NCBI GenBank assembly: GCA_034044135.1
Contig: CP139021.1
Coordinates: 3,611,635-3,675,634 of the forward strand
Source: Flammeovirgaceae bacterium SG7u.111
GTDB lineage: Bacteria; Bacteroidota; Bacteroidia; Cytophagales; Flammeovirgaceae
Direction: 5' to 3'
Length of the DNA: 64,000 bases
Each line of letters starts with the position of its first letter. The first letter of the stretch is position 1. The notes beneath the pieces were generated by a model. The model saw only the letters and a list, made by a program, of their open reading frames with translations. It ran no database searches and was not told the DNA's origin. The position numbers and the translations under genes were made by a program. Positions 62,549 through 64,000 of this stretch are shown here, one piece after another.

Positions 62549-62573
62549 CCGCTCGGCTCTGTCGAGTGGAAAC
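62549..62573 (+). repeat. Structured repeat, terminal core only
   Basis: A fourth occurrence of the 25-base core (CCGCTCGGCTCTGTCGAGTG plus GAAAC), joined directly to the right 55-bp direct repeat. Confidence 0.75.
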
Positions 62574-62574
62574 C

Positions 62575-62629
62575 TCTCCCTCCTACTATTCAATCTCACA
62601 TTGCTCCTCAAAAGGAAAGCTCTATAATG
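62575..62629 (+). repeat. Right 55-bp direct repeat bracketing the island
   Basis: Gapless match to 59142-59196 (47 of 55). It begins two bases after the last repeat core, so the junction between repeat and direct repeat is sharp on this side. Confidence 0.75.
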
Positions 62630-62874
62630 ACTTCTGTCCTATGCATAAGGCTTGCAGTGTCCTTTTTCTTCTTTCATTAGCGACACAATTTGTGTCAACT
62701 TTTTTCGGGATGCCTTAGAAGCTATTTGGAAATATATCTTCAAAATTCTTATGTGCTTATTTCCTCATCAGATCTAAAACTTACAAACCCAAAACAACTA
62801 CATATTACTGCCGGACGACTACTTTTTGGTGCCAAACAAGGACTTTTTAATGCCGGAGAAAGAGATATTTCTTC

Positions 62875-62961
62875 TGAAATATGAAAAATCAAAGACGATA
62901 TATGAAATATTTGTGCCGATGAACGTCTTATTTTTCCCGAAATATGAAAAATCAAAGCCGT
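62875..62961 (+). repeat. Short imperfect repeat
   Basis: GAAATATGAAAAATCAAAG occurs twice (from about 62877 and 62939), each followed by a CG-containing word, and GTGCCG/TGCCGG words recur nearby. It looks like degenerate low-complexity repeat rather than a gene, although frames are open on both strands. Confidence 0.45.
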
Positions 62962-63316
62962 TATTAGACTTACGAAAGACGATATACTCAATATTTTTTC
63001 CTTTTTGCTCCTTTTTATTGCCTTTTTTCTTCTTTTCTGAGCCGTATGAAGGGTTATTTGCCCTTGCGGGTACATTTTTGGGTTCTTGGCAAGGGTAAAT
63101 TCTAAATTTTGTGAATTTTATTAAAATGGCACGTGGGTATTATGGGGTATTTAGGCAGTTAAATCCTTTGCCCAAATGAAATCAGTAGTTCAACAGAGTA
63201 AATCTGATGAACCGATTTATAGTTTACCTGTTCGGTTTTAGCTTAAACTATTCTTGTCATTGATTCTTTCTCCACTTAATGTATCATAATAAGCCTTCCC
63301 TCACTATCTCTCCTTC

Positions 63317-64000
63317 TCAATTGATAAAAGCGATCTTGGCTACGTGTGTTTCTTGCCCGTCTTCAGAAGCACTGTAGACCAGATAGATGCCTGTTTGCGC
63401 ACGTTGGCCGTTGTAGTTTGCCCCGTTCCAGGTAGCAGTGCCTCCCGCAGCTTGTGTTTGCCAAATAAGCTTGCCCGCAATATCGGTGATCTTGACCGTA
63501 GCGTTGTAGCTCAAGCCCGAAATACTAATCAAGCCCCCAAAACTTGGCAGCACAGGATTGGGGAATACCTTTACATTGCTATGCTCGTAGGTAGCCGAAG
63601 TAGCCGTTCCTCGGTATGAGATAATCCCCTTATCAGTAGCGAAAAAGACCTCTCCTGTTAAGGGATTTGTTTCAATATCTATGATGGTATTGGAGAGCAG
63701 CGGGCTGTTGTCTTCGTCGAAAAAGGAAATGAGCTCCGAGCCGTCGTCACTGAAGAGCCATGCACCGTTGAGCGTGCCTATCCACTTGCGGTTGCCACCG
63801 TCTACTTCCATAGCGGTTACCTTTTCCCCTTCCAGCAGCCTCCTGCCCTCGTAGCGGGGAATGGTCGCATCGCCCGAAGAGGAATCGAACACTCCGCCGG
63901 GGTTAAAGAACTCCGCAACGCCATCATCGGTCCCCACCCAGATGCTTCCGTTGATATCTTTGGCAAAGGCATTCACATTCCCATTGGGCAAGTTCCCAAA
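63317..64000 (-). CDS. porZ: PorZ-like T9SS protein, C-terminal part (runs off right edge)
   Basis: PorZ is an outer-surface component of the type IX secretion attachment complex, made of two beta-propellers and a T9SS C-terminal domain. The visible 227 residues end the second propeller (DINGSIWVGTDDGVAEFFNP, GNRKWIGTLNGAWLFSDDG, FFATDKGIISYRG) and continue into VKVFPNPVLPSFGGLISISG, VKITDIAGKLIWQTQAAGG and GIYLVYSASEDGQETHVAKI, which is the PorZ-type tail. The frame is open to the right edge, so the start lies outside. Other propeller proteins with sorting domains are possible but the tail is closest to PorZ. Confidence 0.82.
   Translation of the reverse strand, partial: FGNLPNGNVNAFAKDINGSIWVGTDDGVAEFFNPGGVFDSSSGDATIPRYEGRRLLEGEKVTAMEVDGGNRKWIGTLNGAWLFSDDGSELISFFDEDNSPLLSNTIIDIETNPLTGEVFFATDKGIISYRGTATSATYEHSNVKVFPNPVLPSFGGLISISGLSYNATVKITDIAGKLIWQTQAAGGTATWNGANYNGQRAQTGIYLVYSASEDGQETHVAKIAFIN

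Larger units (their letters stand above)
61836..63316. other. Non-coding or decayed region right of the DUF6119 gene
   Basis: These 1481 bases hold no intact gene. In order: a possible gene remnant (61866-62021), unannotated AT-rich sequence, the right structured repeat, the right 55-bp direct repeat, a stretch with a 19-bp internal repeat (62875-62961) and featureless AT-rich sequence before the PorZ-like gene end. Confidence 0.5.

Noticed and set aside
59197-62573. CRISPR array
   Set aside because: Repeats are about 350 bp with few, long copies, not 25-40 bp units with regular spacers, and there are no cas genes.
59142-62629. Insertion sequence or transposon
   Set aside because: No transposase or integrase frame and no terminal inverted repeats; only direct repeats are seen.
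62749-63098. Open frames on both strands near the right edge
   Set aside because: Low-complexity, internally repetitive DNA gives long frames on both strands; no signal, domain or consistent codon use.

Overview
The window looks like a marine-type Bacteroidota chromosome, probably order Cytophagales. The evidence is the arginine cluster built around an N-acyl-ornithine carbamoyltransferase, a PorZ-like protein with a type IX secretion (T9SS) C-terminal domain, a PorE-like OmpA protein, a Reg_prop-type sensor kinase, many Bacteroidota-only small families (DUF3109, DUF4380, DUF5777, DUF6686-like), TAnnTTTG-type promoter boxes and very few Shine-Dalgarno sites. No rRNA, tRNA, CRISPR array or transposase was seen.

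Layout. 1-12.2 kb: smc (cut by the left edge), small Bacteroidota proteins, a DnaJ/TPR membrane protein, a NagX/HGSNAT-like membrane acyltransferase, an exported NlpC/P60 lipoprotein, mgsA, an exported LD-carboxypeptidase, a lone infC without a standard start codon, and an MFS transporter. 12.5-19.8 kb: two small proteins, then the minus-strand arginine operon (GNAT acetyltransferase, argG, argC, argD, argF', argB). 19.8-33.4 kb: a propeller sensor histidine kinase, a DUF4380 lipoprotein, a GAF membrane protein, a Tat-exported xylose-isomerase-fold protein, greA behind a terminator-containing leader, a HIT protein overlapping a NadR-type kinase, DUF3109, a PorE-like OmpA protein and a TPR protein.

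33.4-45 kb: a lone nuoD, a glycosyltransferase, a cytochrome c / DUF5777 / YceI module in which yceI has been tandemly duplicated together with the tail of the convergent SRPBCC gene, then rpiA, hisC, a thioredoxin-fold/SPOR fusion and kdgK. 45-58.8 kb: a SUMF1-like protein, an amidohydrolase lipoprotein, a two-subunit molybdenum hydroxylase with an AraC regulator, an NTF2-like protein, several secreted unknowns, murF, nucleoside hydrolase, a DUF1080 protein and an unknown.

59.1-62.6 kb is the one clearly accessory region: an AT-rich gene of the sporadically distributed DUF6119/TIGR04141 family lies between copies of a GC-richer, roughly 350 bp structured repeat, and the whole is bracketed by a gapless 55 bp imperfect direct repeat. 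The right end is a PorZ-like T9SS gene cut by the edge.

Most of the window is housekeeping scattered as single genes (infC, nuoD, hisC, murF, rpiA), with operon structure clear only for arg, the cytochrome/YceI module and the molybdenum hydroxylase. The best leads are the DUF6119/repeat island, the non-AUG infC, the greA leader and the YceI duplication with its broken SRPBCC copy.
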